From assembly GCF_900116425.1 (NCBI RefSeq), contig NZ_FPAS01000006.1, positions 124,001 through 188,000 of the forward strand: a DNA stretch of 64,000 bases, written 5' to 3'. Position 1 is the stretch's first letter. Each line of letters starts with the position of its first letter. The position numbers and the translations under genes were made by a program. Source of the stretch: Lishizhenia tianjinensis (lineage in GTDB: Bacteria; Bacteroidota; Bacteroidia; Flavobacteriales_D; Crocinitomicaceae). The notes under the pieces were generated by a model. It saw nothing but the letters and a program-made list of their open reading frames with translations, searched no databases and was not told the DNA's origin. Positions 44,330 to 53,542 of the stretch are shown here, in pieces.

Positions 44330-47287
44330 ATGATGAAAAACATCTTCTTGGCTTGCTTTGGTATACTGTTCACATTTCTTGTAAATGGTCAGCAGTTGAA
44401 TTTCACCAATTTTTCCGTTTCTGAAGGATTAGCACAATCTCAAGTCTATTCCATGTTAGAAACAGATGGAGGTGAATTAATTATTGCAACCCAAGGTGGT
44501 GGAGTATCTGTTTTTGATGGTAAGAACTTTACAACCATTAGCAAAAACAACGGATTACTTTCTAACAATGTAAACATCCTCTACCCGTACAGAGATAGCA
44601 TACTCATAGGTACAGACAAGGGCTTGAGTGTATATTTCAACAAACAAATTATACGCTCCTTACCTTTGGTAGCACAAGTAAGCAGCATACATAAAAAAGG
44701 TACAGCTTACTTGATAGGAACTACAAATGGCGTTTTTTTACTCAAAGAAGGTAAGACCTATCAGCAGAAAAACGTTCAACTCTACCACAAGAAAGTAACA
44801 GGATTTTTTAGCGATAGTCTCAATCAATATTGGGTTACAACTACAGAAGGGGTGTATAATCTATCCAATCCTTTTAAAAGAATTACGACCACCCAAGGTT
44901 TACCCACCAACGTCATTGCCTGTGTTACAGAAAGTGATGATTATATTTATTTAGGAACGGAAGGGCATGGAGTAGTTACCTTAAACAAAGGTCTCCAGGT
45001 CATCGCCGACAAATCTTTCAACAGAAAACTATCTGTTAGCAGCTTACTCATTGACAGTCAAAACAAAATATGGGTAGGGACTCAAAATCAGGGAGTTTTT
45101 AGAATCAATAAAAAACAAATTGATCACTATACCTTAAACGAAGGACTTCCAAGTAATTATGTAAAATCCTTTCACGAAGATCATTGGGGAAACATATGGA
45201 TAGGCAGTTTCGGAGGAGGTTTAAGTCGATTTACCGAAACCCAATTTGTTCATTTCGACAACTATTCGGGTTTGAGTAGTGATTACATCCTTCACTTAGT
45301 GGCTATCAAAGAAAACAAAGTATGGGCTTCTACGGGGACAGGAGGAATAAGTCTTATTGGTCCCAACCGCATCCACAACTTAACAAAAGATGACCAAGGA
45401 AGAACCTTGAACCGCATACCTGTATTCGACATAGATAAAAACGAAAATGCTTGGGTTTTTGAAGAGGAAAAAGGTTTGGCCTACATTAGTTTCTACAACG
45501 GTAGATTTGGTTTCCAACGCATCAATACAGATTACAAACTTTCCAAAATAAATGATGTAAAAATCTACAACAACGATATTTACGTTGCCACACAAGACAA
45601 AGGAATCTTAAAAGCAAAACTCTCGGGCTCTAAACGAAGCTTGCGCTTTGAAAGAATAGAATTACTTTTTGACAATACCGGACAAAACATTCTTCTCTTA
45701 CAATTCGACCCCCAAGGAAACCTCTGGTTTGTTGATGAGAGAAAGGGACTTGCCAAGTTAAGTAGAAACGAACTCCTTTACATAGACAATACCATAGATT
45801 TAGATATACGATCCATCACTTTCAACAAAACAACACCTGTTTTAGGAACGTCAAACGGACTGTATACGATAGAGGGCACGCACCTTTTGAAATGGAAGAA
45901 CAATCAGCGTTTAAGTTCTGAAAATATCTATCAAGTTGCCGTAGATAAAGATCTAAACCTTTGGGTGGGTTCTGAGCAAGGGCTGGATAAAATCAGCACC
46001 TTCTTTGGCGCTCCCAACTTTCAACATTATGGTCCACGAGAAGGTTTTCAGGGCTTAGAAACTACACGAAATGCGGTAGACGTTGACCCCAATGGAAACT
46101 TGTGGTTCGGAACCGTTAAGGGCATAGAAAAATACGCCAAGAAATCCTATGTTAGAAAGAAAATCGCACCGCTCTTATCGGTACAAGATATACGTATAGG
46201 CTACGTTCCTATAGAACAAACGGAGTATTTTTATTTTGTAAAAGACGGACTCCAAGAAACAGACTCTCTCATCCTTCCTTTTGATAAAAAACCCATAGAA
46301 ATTGAATTAAAAGCCTTGGATTTGTCTACTGCGCAAGGAGCAAACTTCACACATTTCTTAGAAGGTTATGATGAAATGTGGGCCCCCATCACAAAAAGAA
46401 ACACCATACTCTTTAACAATTTACCCCCAGGAGATTACATCTTGCGCTACAAAACAGGAAACTCTCAAGCATGGACACCCGTTAGAAGCATACGCTTAAT
46501 CATTACGCCTCCCTTCTACTCTGCATGGTGGTTTGTGTTGCTCGTTGTTTTGGGAATTATAGGTTTTATCTACCTCATCTTTAGAATAGCATTAGAACGT
46601 TTGAGAAAAAACAATGCGGCCCTAAAAGAAAAATTAGAAATGGAACGCAACCTAGTAGAATTAGAGCAAAAAGCATTGCGTTTACAAATGAACCCTCATT
46701 TTGTGTTCAACGTTTTACAATCTATCCAAGAACAAATTATCAAAGACGATAAAAACAAAGCCCGTTTGGTGATTGCCAAATTTGCCAAACTTATGCGTTC
46801 AATTTTGGAAAACTCACGCGAAAAATACATCAGTATAGAAGAGGAACTCAATACAGTTGAACACTACATGAAATTGGAGCAACTTATCAAGTCTTTAGAT
46901 TTTACTTACGACATTGAAGTAGATGATGAATTAGATGTTAATGAAGAAATCATCCCACCCCTTCTCATTCAACCTTTTATTGAGAATGCCATCATTCATG
47001 GATTCAAACATATAAAAAGGGCTCCCCATATTGCCATAAAAGTAATGTTAGAAACCGACAACAACATTTTGATAACGATAGACGATAATGGTTGCGGTCG
47101 ACAAAAATCACAATCTACCAAGAGTCAGGTAGACCACCTCCATAAATCACTGGCCCTTCAGGTAACTCAAGAAAGGCTCTCAATTTTGGATCAAAGTAAG
47201 AATGACAAACCGCTTTTTGCCATTATCGATAAGGAAGAAAACGGCGAAGCAATGGGTACGCGAATTGAATTAAGAATAGGAATATGA
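44330..47287 (+). CDS. Two-component propeller sensor fused to a LytS-type histidine kinase
   Basis: 985 residues. Signal peptide (MMKNIFLACFGILFTFLVNG). Residues about 20-630 are two-component regulator propeller blades (repeats such as LSNNVNILYPYRDSILIGTDKGL and IWVGTQNQGVFR). A Y_Y_Y domain follows at about 670-745 (FEG-type LEGYDEMWAPITKRN, PPGDYILRY), then one membrane helix (about 755-775) and a coiled coil. The His_kinase domain has LRLQMNPHFVFNVLQSIQ, then HATPase LLIQPFIENAIIHGFKH. This resembles hybrid sensors for surface polymers but lacks receiver and AraC parts. The start is set by the -7 box. Confidence 0.9.
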   Translation: MMKNIFLACFGILFTFLVNGQQLNFTNFSVSEGLAQSQVYSMLETDGGELIIATQGGGVSVFDGKNFTTISKNNGLLSNNVNILYPYRDSILIGTDKGLSVYFNKQIIRSLPLVAQVSSIHKKGTAYLIGTTNGVFLLKEGKTYQQKNVQLYHKKVTGFFSDSLNQYWVTTTEGVYNLSNPFKRITTTQGLPTNVIACVTESDDYIYLGTEGHGVVTLNKGLQVIADKSFNRKLSVSSLLIDSQNKIWVGTQNQGVFRINKKQIDHYTLNEGLPSNYVKSFHEDHWGNIWIGSFGGGLSRFTETQFVHFDNYSGLSSDYILHLVAIKENKVWASTGTGGISLIGPNRIHNLTKDDQGRTLNRIPVFDIDKNENAWVFEEEKGLAYISFYNGRFGFQRINTDYKLSKINDVKIYNNDIYVATQDKGILKAKLSGSKRSLRFERIELLFDNTGQNILLLQFDPQGNLWFVDERKGLAKLSRNELLYIDNTIDLDIRSITFNKTTPVLGTSNGLYTIEGTHLLKWKNNQRLSSENIYQVAVDKDLNLWVGSEQGLDKISTFFGAPNFQHYGPREGFQGLETTRNAVDVDPNGNLWFGTVKGIEKYAKKSYVRKKIAPLLSVQDIRIGYVPIEQTEYFYFVKDGLQETDSLILPFDKKPIEIELKALDLSTAQGANFTHFLEGYDEMWAPITKRNTILFNNLPPGDYILRYKTGNSQAWTPVRSIRLIITPPFYSAWWFVLLVVLGIIGFIYLIFRIALERLRKNNAALKEKLEMERNLVELEQKALRLQMNPHFVFNVLQSIQEQIIKDDKNKARLVIAKFAKLMRSILENSREKYISIEEELNTVEHYMKLEQLIKSLDFTYDIEVDDELDVNEEIIPPLLIQPFIENAIIHGFKHIKRAPHIAIKVMLETDNNILITIDDNGCGRQKSQSTKSQVDHLHKSLALQVTQERLSILDQSKNDKPLFAIIDKEENGEAMGTRIELRIGI

Positions 47288-47787
47288 GTAAAGCGAAGTT
47301 AAAAAAGCACTTACAAGAATTAAACGAAGAGCAGTTGCGTGAACAAATCATAGAGCTTTACGAAAAATTTGCACCCGTAAAAACGTACTTCAATTTTGCT
47401 TTTAATCCTAGAGAGGATAAACTCATAGAAGATGCGCGCGTGAAAATTAGCAAGGAGTATTTCCCTACAACAAAACGCAGGGCTAAGCTAAGAAGAACCA
47501 CGGCTACAAAATTAATCAAGCACTTTCAAAGCTTGGAAATGTCGCCCGACAAGGTTGCCGACATCATGCTTTACGCCATAGAAGTTGCTCAAACCTACAC
47601 TTCAACCTACACCTTAAGAAACGACAATTTCTTTGTAGGAATGTTTCGCCAATACGAAGAAGCTTTGCAGTGGATTTCTGGGAACAACCTCATGCATATT
47701 TTTAAACCCCGATTAGAACGCATCGTTGAAGAAGCTTGGGAACAAGATTGGTTCAACAGAACAGCCTTTCAAGATATGGCGCCTTAA
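47284..47787 (+). CDS. DUF6155 family protein
   Basis: 167 residues, soluble and charged. MSKAKLKKHLQELNEEQL and the conserved FNFAFNPREDKLIEDARVKISKEYFP segment are characteristic. It overlaps the kinase gene by 4 bp, so it is cotranscribed with the sensor although it is not a response regulator. Function unknown. Confidence 0.75.
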   Translation: MSKAKLKKHLQELNEEQLREQIIELYEKFAPVKTYFNFAFNPREDKLIEDARVKISKEYFPTTKRRAKLRRTTATKLIKHFQSLEMSPDKVADIMLYAIEVAQTYTSTYTLRNDNFFVGMFRQYEEALQWISGNNLMHIFKPRLERIVEEAWEQDWFNRTAFQDMAP

Positions 47788-47812
47788 GACAATATTTTAA
47801 CCGCAATTACGT

Positions 47813-47820
47813 TACTTTTG
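47813..47820 (+). promoter_or_regulatory. -7 box of the Rieske-like lipoprotein gene
   Basis: TACTTTTG matches TAnnTTTG, 14 bp before the ATG at 47835. Confidence 0.45.
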
Positions 47821-47834
47821 AACAAAATTAGAAC

Positions 47835-48263
47835 ATGAAATTTCTTCTTGCCTTTTTATTGATACTGAGTGTAAGTTTTGGGTGTAACAAAACCAAAAAT
47901 CATCCGGTACCTAGTCTACCCTTTGATACAGAAATTAACCTCACACTTCCTTCGTATTCAAATTTGCAAAACGTGAGTGGATATGCCTATGTCTTAGGCG
48001 GGGTAAAAGGCTTGGTGGTATACAGAAGAGGTCCAAATGATTTTGTATGTTTCGATAGAATGTCTACTGCCGAAAATGCTGCAGAATGTGATTCAGGCTT
48101 ATTAATAAATCCAGACAATTTCTTGGTTCTCGACGATCCTTGTTCAGACGCACAATACTCGCTGTATGACGGTTCTATCGTAAAAGGTGAAGTGGAGTTC
48201 GGACTCAGACAATACATTACCGTTTGGGATGGAAACACCAAATTGCGCATCTACAACCAGTAA
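47835..48263 (+). CDS. Rieske-fold lipoprotein without cluster ligands
   Basis: 142 residues with a lipoprotein signal (lipobox SFGC, Cys17). The remainder follows the Bacteroidota Rieske-like pattern: LGGVKGLVVYRRG, FVCFDRMS, DPCSDAQYSLYDGSIVKGE, then QYITVWDGNTKLRIYN. The CxH ... CxxH ligand set for a [2Fe-2S] cluster is not there; only isolated Cys remain. It is therefore probably a structural relative rather than a redox protein. Confidence 0.6.
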   Translation: MKFLLAFLLILSVSFGCNKTKNHPVPSLPFDTEINLTLPSYSNLQNVSGYAYVLGGVKGLVVYRRGPNDFVCFDRMSTAENAAECDSGLLINPDNFLVLDDPCSDAQYSLYDGSIVKGEVEFGLRQYITVWDGNTKLRIYNQ

Positions 48264-48322
48264 CATTGGTCAATAAAGCACGCTTAGCTCCTGAATAGCT
48301 TCTCATATTTCCTAGAGATGTA

Positions 48323-48330
48323 TATCTTTG
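48323..48330 (+). promoter_or_regulatory. -7 box of nadC
   Basis: TATCTTTG, a perfect TAnnTTTG, ending 4 bp before the nadC ATG. Confidence 0.6.
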
Positions 48331-48334
48331 GGGC

Positions 48335-49174
48335 ATGATAGATGAAATAATCGATTTTGCATTGAGAGAAGATCTCCAAGATGGAGACCATTCCTCGCTA
48401 TCTACTATTCCGGCAGACGCTACAGGAATAGCGAAACTATTGGTAAAAGACCATGGAATTGCAGCGGGTGTTGAACTTGCCGTAAGAATCTTTCATAGGT
48501 TTGATCCCAACTTAAAAGTAGAAGTTCTCATCCAAGATGGTGAAGTTATAAAAGAAGGTGATATCATACTTACCGTTGAAGGAAGTTCTCGCTCTATTTT
48601 ATCTACAGAACGTCTTGTTTTAAACTTTATGCAACGCATGAGTGGTATAGCAACACACACCAATAAGATCGTAAAAATTTTAGAGGGTTGCGAAACCAAA
48701 CTTCTCGATACCAGAAAAACAACTCCGTGTATACGTGCCATGGAAAAATGGGCCGTAAAAATTGGTGGAGGCTACAATCATAGATTTGGTTTGTATGACA
48801 TGATCATGATTAAAGACAATCACATCGATTACGCTGGAGGAATAGCCCAAGCCATTAAAGGTGCTAAAGATTATCTAGAAAAAACGGGCAAAGACCTGAA
48901 GATAGAGGTTGAAGTTAGAGACACCAAAGAATTGGAAGAAGTTTTAGCTGTGGGAGGTATAGACCGAATCATGCTCGACAATTTCACACCCGAAGAAATA
49001 AAAGCCATTCTTCCTACCATCCCTGCTCAATACGAAACAGAAGCATCAGGAGGAATTACCATAGAAAACATTCGCGCTTACGGTGAAACGGGAGTAAATT
49101 ACATCTCTTCTGGAGCCTTAACGCATTCAATAAGTTCTTTAGATCTAAGTCTAAAGGCAACATTCAATAAATAA
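48335..49174 (+). CDS. nadC: Nicotinate-nucleotide pyrophosphorylase (quinolinate phosphoribosyltransferase)
   Basis: 279 residues. Converts quinolinate and PRPP to nicotinate mononucleotide in de novo NAD synthesis. Characteristic pieces are EDLQDGDHSS, ERLVLNFMQRMSGIATHT, LLDTRKTTPCIRAMEKWAVKIGGGYNHRFGLYD, MIKDNHI and the C-terminal ASGGITIENIRAYGETGVNYIS. Full length, with promoter box directly upstream. Confidence 0.96.
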   Translation: MIDEIIDFALREDLQDGDHSSLSTIPADATGIAKLLVKDHGIAAGVELAVRIFHRFDPNLKVEVLIQDGEVIKEGDIILTVEGSSRSILSTERLVLNFMQRMSGIATHTNKIVKILEGCETKLLDTRKTTPCIRAMEKWAVKIGGGYNHRFGLYDMIMIKDNHIDYAGGIAQAIKGAKDYLEKTGKDLKIEVEVRDTKELEEVLAVGGIDRIMLDNFTPEEIKAILPTIPAQYETEASGGITIENIRAYGETGVNYISSGALTHSISSLDLSLKATFNK

Positions 49175-49177
49175 TAT

Positions 49178-49654
49178 ATGCAACAAATTACAATCGTTAA
49201 TATAGAAAAAGCGGTAAACAAAATTGACAACCTAGACGATGATGGATTAGAGAAAATCTCTGAAACTTATGGTTTAGCGCAACAAGACTTTTTAGGTTAC
49301 GCCCTTTCTGCAGGTATGGAATTCGAAAATGATACCTTAACTGGACTTATCATTTATTATTTCAATATTTTTTTCGAGGCATTTGCTCAACAGCAAGTAA
49401 GGTTAAATACCATTACTAATGAGGACATTGACGCTTTCCAAGATGAGTTTTCTCAAGTATTGGAGGAGTACATGGAAGAAGAAGATATCGATTTAATTCT
49501 TGCGATTACCAACCAACCTAATTTAATAGCGTTTATGGCTAACGAGTTAGAGATGGCAGATGACGATGGTACAACCTTGGATGATGAAACAGCTACACAA
49601 TTGTTCATCGTTTCAACTGCAATGATAGGTTTAATGAACAAAGCCATAGCTTAA
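49178..49654 (+). CDS. Acidic protein of unknown function
   Basis: 158 residues, strongly acidic (EEEDIDL, EMADDDGTTLDDETA), mostly helical, no signal peptide or membrane segment. It starts 3 bp after nadC and ends 1 bp before the thioesterase gene, so it is part of that operon. No recognised family. Confidence 0.6.
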   Translation: MQQITIVNIEKAVNKIDNLDDDGLEKISETYGLAQQDFLGYALSAGMEFENDTLTGLIIYYFNIFFEAFAQQQVRLNTITNEDIDAFQDEFSQVLEEYMEEEDIDLILAITNQPNLIAFMANELEMADDDGTTLDDETATQLFIVSTAMIGLMNKAIA

Positions 49655-49655
49655 G

Positions 49656-50063
49656 ATGAAGTCACCCCAAGAGATCGTGAACTTAATGATGCAAGAGGAT
49701 GCTTTTTCTCAATTATTGGGAATGCAAGTTGATGCGATTGCTGAAGGGAGTTGTACCTTGGAATTAGAGGTGACCAAAGATTTTGTAAATGGATTTAATA
49801 TTGCACACGGGGGACTATCTTATGCATTAGCAGATAGTGCCCTTGCTTTTGCTTCCAATGCTTACGGATACCAATGCGTGAGTATAGAAACTTCAATTTC
49901 ACACACGCGCCCTTGTTTTACGGGAGATAAATTAAAGGCCGTTTGCGTGGAAGAGAACAGAAGTAAAAGCTTAGGAATATACACCGTAAAAGTTACCAAT
50001 CAGGCTGATAAACTGGTAGCTCTTTTTAAAGGTACAGTGCATATTTCTAAAAATATTTGGTAA
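49656..50063 (+). CDS. PaaI-type acyl-CoA thioesterase
   Basis: 135 residues, hotdog fold. FSQLLGMQVDAIAEG, then the catalytic helix region FNIAHGGLSYALADSALAFASN, typical of PaaI (hydroxyphenylacetyl-CoA thioesterase). SISHTRPCFTGDKLKAVC and the final strands complete the domain. It may clear stalled CoA esters; the beta-oxidation operon follows after 200 bp, which supports a CoA-related role but is a separate unit. Confidence 0.85.
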   Translation: MKSPQEIVNLMMQEDAFSQLLGMQVDAIAEGSCTLELEVTKDFVNGFNIAHGGLSYALADSALAFASNAYGYQCVSIETSISHTRPCFTGDKLKAVCVEENRSKSLGIYTVKVTNQADKLVALFKGTVHISKNIW

Positions 50064-50195
50064 TATAACCCACTACACTTATTAATTGTTAAACAACAAC
50101 GAAAGGTTATTTGCCAATACACTAATTAATTTTATTAACTTTTGGATATATTCCTACTACGAATACATTCAGACCGGAAAATTTACTACGCTATC

Positions 50196-50227
50196 CGCAC
50201 AAATGAAATTCTAGAATTTATTGTGCG
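50196..50227. promoter_or_regulatory. Palindromic operator upstream of the MarR gene
   Basis: Nested inverted repeats: an outer CGCACAA / TTGTGCG and an inner AAATTC / GAATTT around TA, offset by one base. It lies 36-67 bp before the MarR ATG. Likely binding site for the MarR protein itself. The rest of the 199-bp gap shows nothing further I can support. Confidence 0.5.
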
Positions 50228-50262
50228 CGCTTAGAATATTTTCCTATATTTAAAAGATAGAA

Positions 50263-50718
50263 ATGAGTAATTCTAAAGCAGAAGAAAAAATTGATTTTAG
50301 CATACGTCACGCGTGGCATAAAATATCGAGGATGTATAATCAAAAAGCCTCGGTACATGATATGACCATTTCCATAGGTTTTATTTTATTAATCGTGGAT
50401 AAAGAAGGTACACCAAGTACACAATTGGGACCAAGAATGGGAATGGAGCCAACAAGTTTATCAAGAACCTTGAAAACAATGGAAACAAGAGGTTTGATTT
50501 ACAGAGAGGCCGACAAATTAGACAAGAGAAAGGTGCTGATTTTCCTAACACCTGCAGGAGTAGAACAACGAAGACTTGCCAAAAATGTAGTTTTGGAATT
50601 CAACGAGAAACTCTACGACCGCATTCCAAAGGGAAAATTGAAGGTATTTTTTGAAGTAATGGATAAAATTGATTTAACTGTTGAAGAAGAGCTTAGGAAT
50701 ATGATAAGATTTTTCTAA
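50263..50718 (+). CDS. MarR family transcription regulator of the beta-oxidation operon
   Basis: 151 residues. Winged helix-turn-helix: TQLGPRMGMEPTSLSRTLKTMETRGLIYREADKLDKRKVLIFLT, flanked by dimerisation helices. First gene of a set with the hydroxyacyl-CoA dehydrogenase (11 bp gap) and thiolase, so it probably senses an acyl-CoA or fatty acid and represses the operon through the palindrome upstream. The ligand is inferred. Confidence 0.9.
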   Translation: MSNSKAEEKIDFSIRHAWHKISRMYNQKASVHDMTISIGFILLIVDKEGTPSTQLGPRMGMEPTSLSRTLKTMETRGLIYREADKLDKRKVLIFLTPAGVEQRRLAKNVVLEFNEKLYDRIPKGKLKVFFEVMDKIDLTVEEELRNMIRFF

Positions 50719-50729
50719 AACGTTAAACT

Positions 50730-53135
50730 ATGAATAGACACATTCGCAAAGTTGCGGTGCTTGGTTCGGGAGTCATGGGCTCCCGAATAGCATGTCACTT
50801 TGCTAACATCGGGCTAGATGTTCTTTTGCTCGATATCGTACCCAGAGAACTCAACGAAAAAGAACAAAAAACAGGATTAACCCTCGAGGACAAATCCGTA
50901 AGAAACAGAATCGTCAACGATTCACTTACCACCGCCCTCAAATCCAATCCTTCACCTATCTACAGCAAGTCTTTCGCCGGTAGAATCAAAACCGGAAATT
51001 TCGAAGACGATCTTCACAAGATTAAAGATTGCGACTGGACCATAGAAGTGGTCATCGAAAGGCTCGACATCAAACAACAAGTATTTGCAAAAGTTGAGGA
51101 ACACCGCAAGCCGGGTAGTTTAATTACTTCTAACACTTCAGGTATTCCTATTCACCTTATGCTCGAGGGTAGAAGTGATGATTTCAAAAAACATTTCTGC
51201 GGAACTCACTTCTTTAACCCACCAAGATATTTACAACTTTTTGAAGTAATTCCAACTGCTGAAACTTCAGCAGAAGTGGTAGACTTCTTCATGGAATACG
51301 GAAGAAAATATTTAGGAAAGAAAACTGTTCTTTGTAAAGATACTCCAGCATTTATTGCCAACAGAGTGGGTGTATACTCTATCATGTCGCTTTTCCATGC
51401 AGTGAAAGAACTAGACATGAACATAGAGGAAGTAGACAAATTAACTGGTCCTATTTTAGGCCGACCAAAATCTGCAACCTTTAGAACCTGTGATGTTGTT
51501 GGTTTAGATACTTTGGTACACGTGGCTAACGGACTTAAAGAAAATTGTCCAAACGACGAAGCCAAAGAGCTGTTCAACTTACCCGACTACATTTCAAAAA
51601 TGGTAGAAAACAATTGGCTAGGTTCAAAAACCAACCAAGGTTTCTATAAGAAAGTTGTCGATGAAAATGGTCAGAAAAACATCCTTTCTTTAGATTTAGA
51701 AACCTTAGAGTACAGAGAAAAAGCCAATGTGAACTTCCCTACCCTTGCTATGGCCAAACCCATAGATGATTTAAAACAACGTACTAAAATGTTGTTCCAA
51801 GGGATGGATAAAGCGGGAGAATTCTACAGAAAAACTTTTGCAGGACTCTTTGCATACGTTACCAATAGAATTCCAGAAATCTCTGATGATTTATACAAAA
51901 TTGACGATGCAATTAAAGCAGGTTTCGGTTGGGAATTAGGTCCTTTCGAAACCTGGGATTTAATTGGTTTAGACAAAGGGCTAGAATTAATTGCCAAAGA
52001 AAGCCACAAAGCTGCAGCATGGGTTGAAGAAATGAAAGCCGCTGGCATTACTTCTTTCTACAAGAATGATAAAGGAAGTAAATTGTACTACGATATCGCT
52101 TCTAAAGCATACAAAACCATCCCAGGTACCGAAGACATGGTTATTCTTGATGCCTTGCGCGAAGAGAATACGGTTTGGAAAAATAGCGATGCTACCTTGG
52201 TTCATTTAGGAGATGGAATCTTGAATTTGGAATTCCACACGAAAATGAACACCATTGGTGGTGGGGTAATTGAAGGCATTAATAAAGCCATAGACATCGC
52301 TGAGAAAGAATACAAAGGATTGGTCATCTCTAATACGGGCCAAAACTTTAGCGCCGGTGCCAATGTGGGTATGATCTTCATGATGGCCGTAGAACAAGAT
52401 TTTGATGAATTAAATTTTGCAGTCAAAACCTTCCAAGATACCATGATGCGCGTACGTTACAGTGACATTCCTGTAATCGTTGCTCCGCACAACCTTGCTT
52501 TAGGTGGTGGATGTGAATTGTCTATGCACTCAGATAAAGTGGTAGCCCATGCCGAACTATACATGGGATTGGTTGAATTTGGAGTGGGTGTTATCCCTGG
52601 TGGTGGTGGAACCAAAGAGTTTGTGAAAAGACTCTCTGAGGAATTATCAGAAGGGGATATCCGCATCAACAAAATGCGTGAACGTTTCTTAACCATTGGT
52701 CAGGCAAAAGTGGCTACTTCAGCAGAAGAAGCGTTTGAATTGGGCTATTTAAGAAGAGGTCAAGACGAATACGTGATGTCGAGAGAACTACAATTAACTC
52801 GCGCCAAAGAAGCTTGTTTAGGATTGGCCAACAAAGGTTATGTAGCTCCAGCCAAAGAGAAAAACATTACCATCCTCGGACAAGAAGGCTTAGGTATCGT
52901 TTACGTTGGAGCAGATTCTATGCAATCGGGTAACTACATCTCAGAGCACGACAGACTCATCTCAGAAAAACTAGGATTTGTAATGTGTGGTGGAGATATC
53001 TCCGAACGTGTTCAAGTTTCAGAACAATATCTCCTCGATTTAGAAAGAAGAGCCTTCGTAGAACTCTGCGCCGAACGCAAAACACTAGAGCGTCTAGAAA
53101 GCATGGTGAAGAAAGGTAAAATTCTTAGAAATTAA
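50730..53135 (+). CDS. fadN: 3-hydroxyacyl-CoA dehydrogenase / enoyl-CoA hydratase
   Basis: 801 residues carrying two beta-oxidation activities. The N-terminal Rossmann domain (VAVLGSGVMGSRIACHFAN) and 3HCDH domain (about 1-330) come first, followed by a second dehydrogenase-like segment (about 360-460). The C-terminal crotonase domain (about 495-700) has FSAGANVGMI and LALGGGCELSMHSDKVV. This order is the reverse of E. coli FadB and matches FadN. It is followed by an octamer array, a small inserted gene, and the thiolase it works with. Confidence 0.92.
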   Translation: MNRHIRKVAVLGSGVMGSRIACHFANIGLDVLLLDIVPRELNEKEQKTGLTLEDKSVRNRIVNDSLTTALKSNPSPIYSKSFAGRIKTGNFEDDLHKIKDCDWTIEVVIERLDIKQQVFAKVEEHRKPGSLITSNTSGIPIHLMLEGRSDDFKKHFCGTHFFNPPRYLQLFEVIPTAETSAEVVDFFMEYGRKYLGKKTVLCKDTPAFIANRVGVYSIMSLFHAVKELDMNIEEVDKLTGPILGRPKSATFRTCDVVGLDTLVHVANGLKENCPNDEAKELFNLPDYISKMVENNWLGSKTNQGFYKKVVDENGQKNILSLDLETLEYREKANVNFPTLAMAKPIDDLKQRTKMLFQGMDKAGEFYRKTFAGLFAYVTNRIPEISDDLYKIDDAIKAGFGWELGPFETWDLIGLDKGLELIAKESHKAAAWVEEMKAAGITSFYKNDKGSKLYYDIASKAYKTIPGTEDMVILDALREENTVWKNSDATLVHLGDGILNLEFHTKMNTIGGGVIEGINKAIDIAEKEYKGLVISNTGQNFSAGANVGMIFMMAVEQDFDELNFAVKTFQDTMMRVRYSDIPVIVAPHNLALGGGCELSMHSDKVVAHAELYMGLVEFGVGVIPGGGGTKEFVKRLSEELSEGDIRINKMRERFLTIGQAKVATSAEEAFELGYLRRGQDEYVMSRELQLTRAKEACLGLANKGYVAPAKEKNITILGQEGLGIVYVGADSMQSGNYISEHDRLISEKLGFVMCGGDISERVQVSEQYLLDLERRAFVELCAERKTLERLESMVKKGKILRN

Positions 53136-53144
53136 TGGAGATAC

Positions 53145-53176
53145 CTAGATGTCTAGAGTGCTAGATATCTAGAAGA
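53145..53176. repeat. CTAGANNN octamer array, left flank of the four-helix-bundle gene
   Basis: Four perfect CTAGA units at 53145, 53153, 53161 and 53169, each 8 bp apart with variable trinucleotides TGT, GTG, TAT, AGA. It starts 9 bp after the dehydrogenase stop and ends 9 bp before the small gene's ATG. Confidence 0.85.
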
Positions 53177-53185
53177 GGATGAAAA

Positions 53186-53542
53186 ATGAAGAAGCACAAC
53201 TTTAAAGAAATGATGATTTGGAAAAAAGCCATGGATTTAGTGGTTTCCATTTACCAAATAACTGAAAATCTTCCAGCGAAGGAAAATTTCAATTTGGTGA
53301 GTCAAATCAACAGGTGTGCAGTATCCATACCATCAAATATTGCAGAAGGTAGTGGTCGTACAACCAACAAAAGCTTTTCAAATTTTCTAAACTTTAGTTT
53401 ATCCTCTGCATTTGAATTAGAAACACAATTGATATTGTTAGATCGTATTTACAAGGTTCCAACGAAAACGGAACAAAGCGAACTTGTTGAGCTTCAAAAA
53501 ATGATAAGGTCCTTCAATAATCAATTAATTAAAAATCTCTAG
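53186..53542 (+). CDS. Four-helix-bundle (S23-like) protein inserted in the beta-oxidation operon
   Basis: 118 residues. The signature SQINRCAVSIPSNIAEGSGR near residues 45-64, with KKAMDLVVSIYQ before and LNFSLSSAFELETQLILLDR after, is that of the 23S rRNA-intervening-sequence / four helix bundle family. No enzymatic residues; the family resembles the Avd proteins of diversity-generating retroelements in fold. It separates two genes that normally adjoin (fadN and the thiolase) and is bracketed by octamer arrays. Its TAG stop is part of the first unit of the right array. No rRNA gene or reverse transcriptase is nearby. Confidence 0.85.
   Translation: MKKHNFKEMMIWKKAMDLVVSIYQITENLPAKENFNLVSQINRCAVSIPSNIAEGSGRTTNKSFSNFLNFSLSSAFELETQLILLDRIYKVPTKTEQSELVELQKMIRSFNNQLIKNL

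Noticed and set aside
53186-53542. Diversity-generating retroelement with the four-helix-bundle protein as Avd
   Set aside because: No reverse transcriptase and no template/variable repeat pair nearby. The NIAEG signature fits the S23-like family better.
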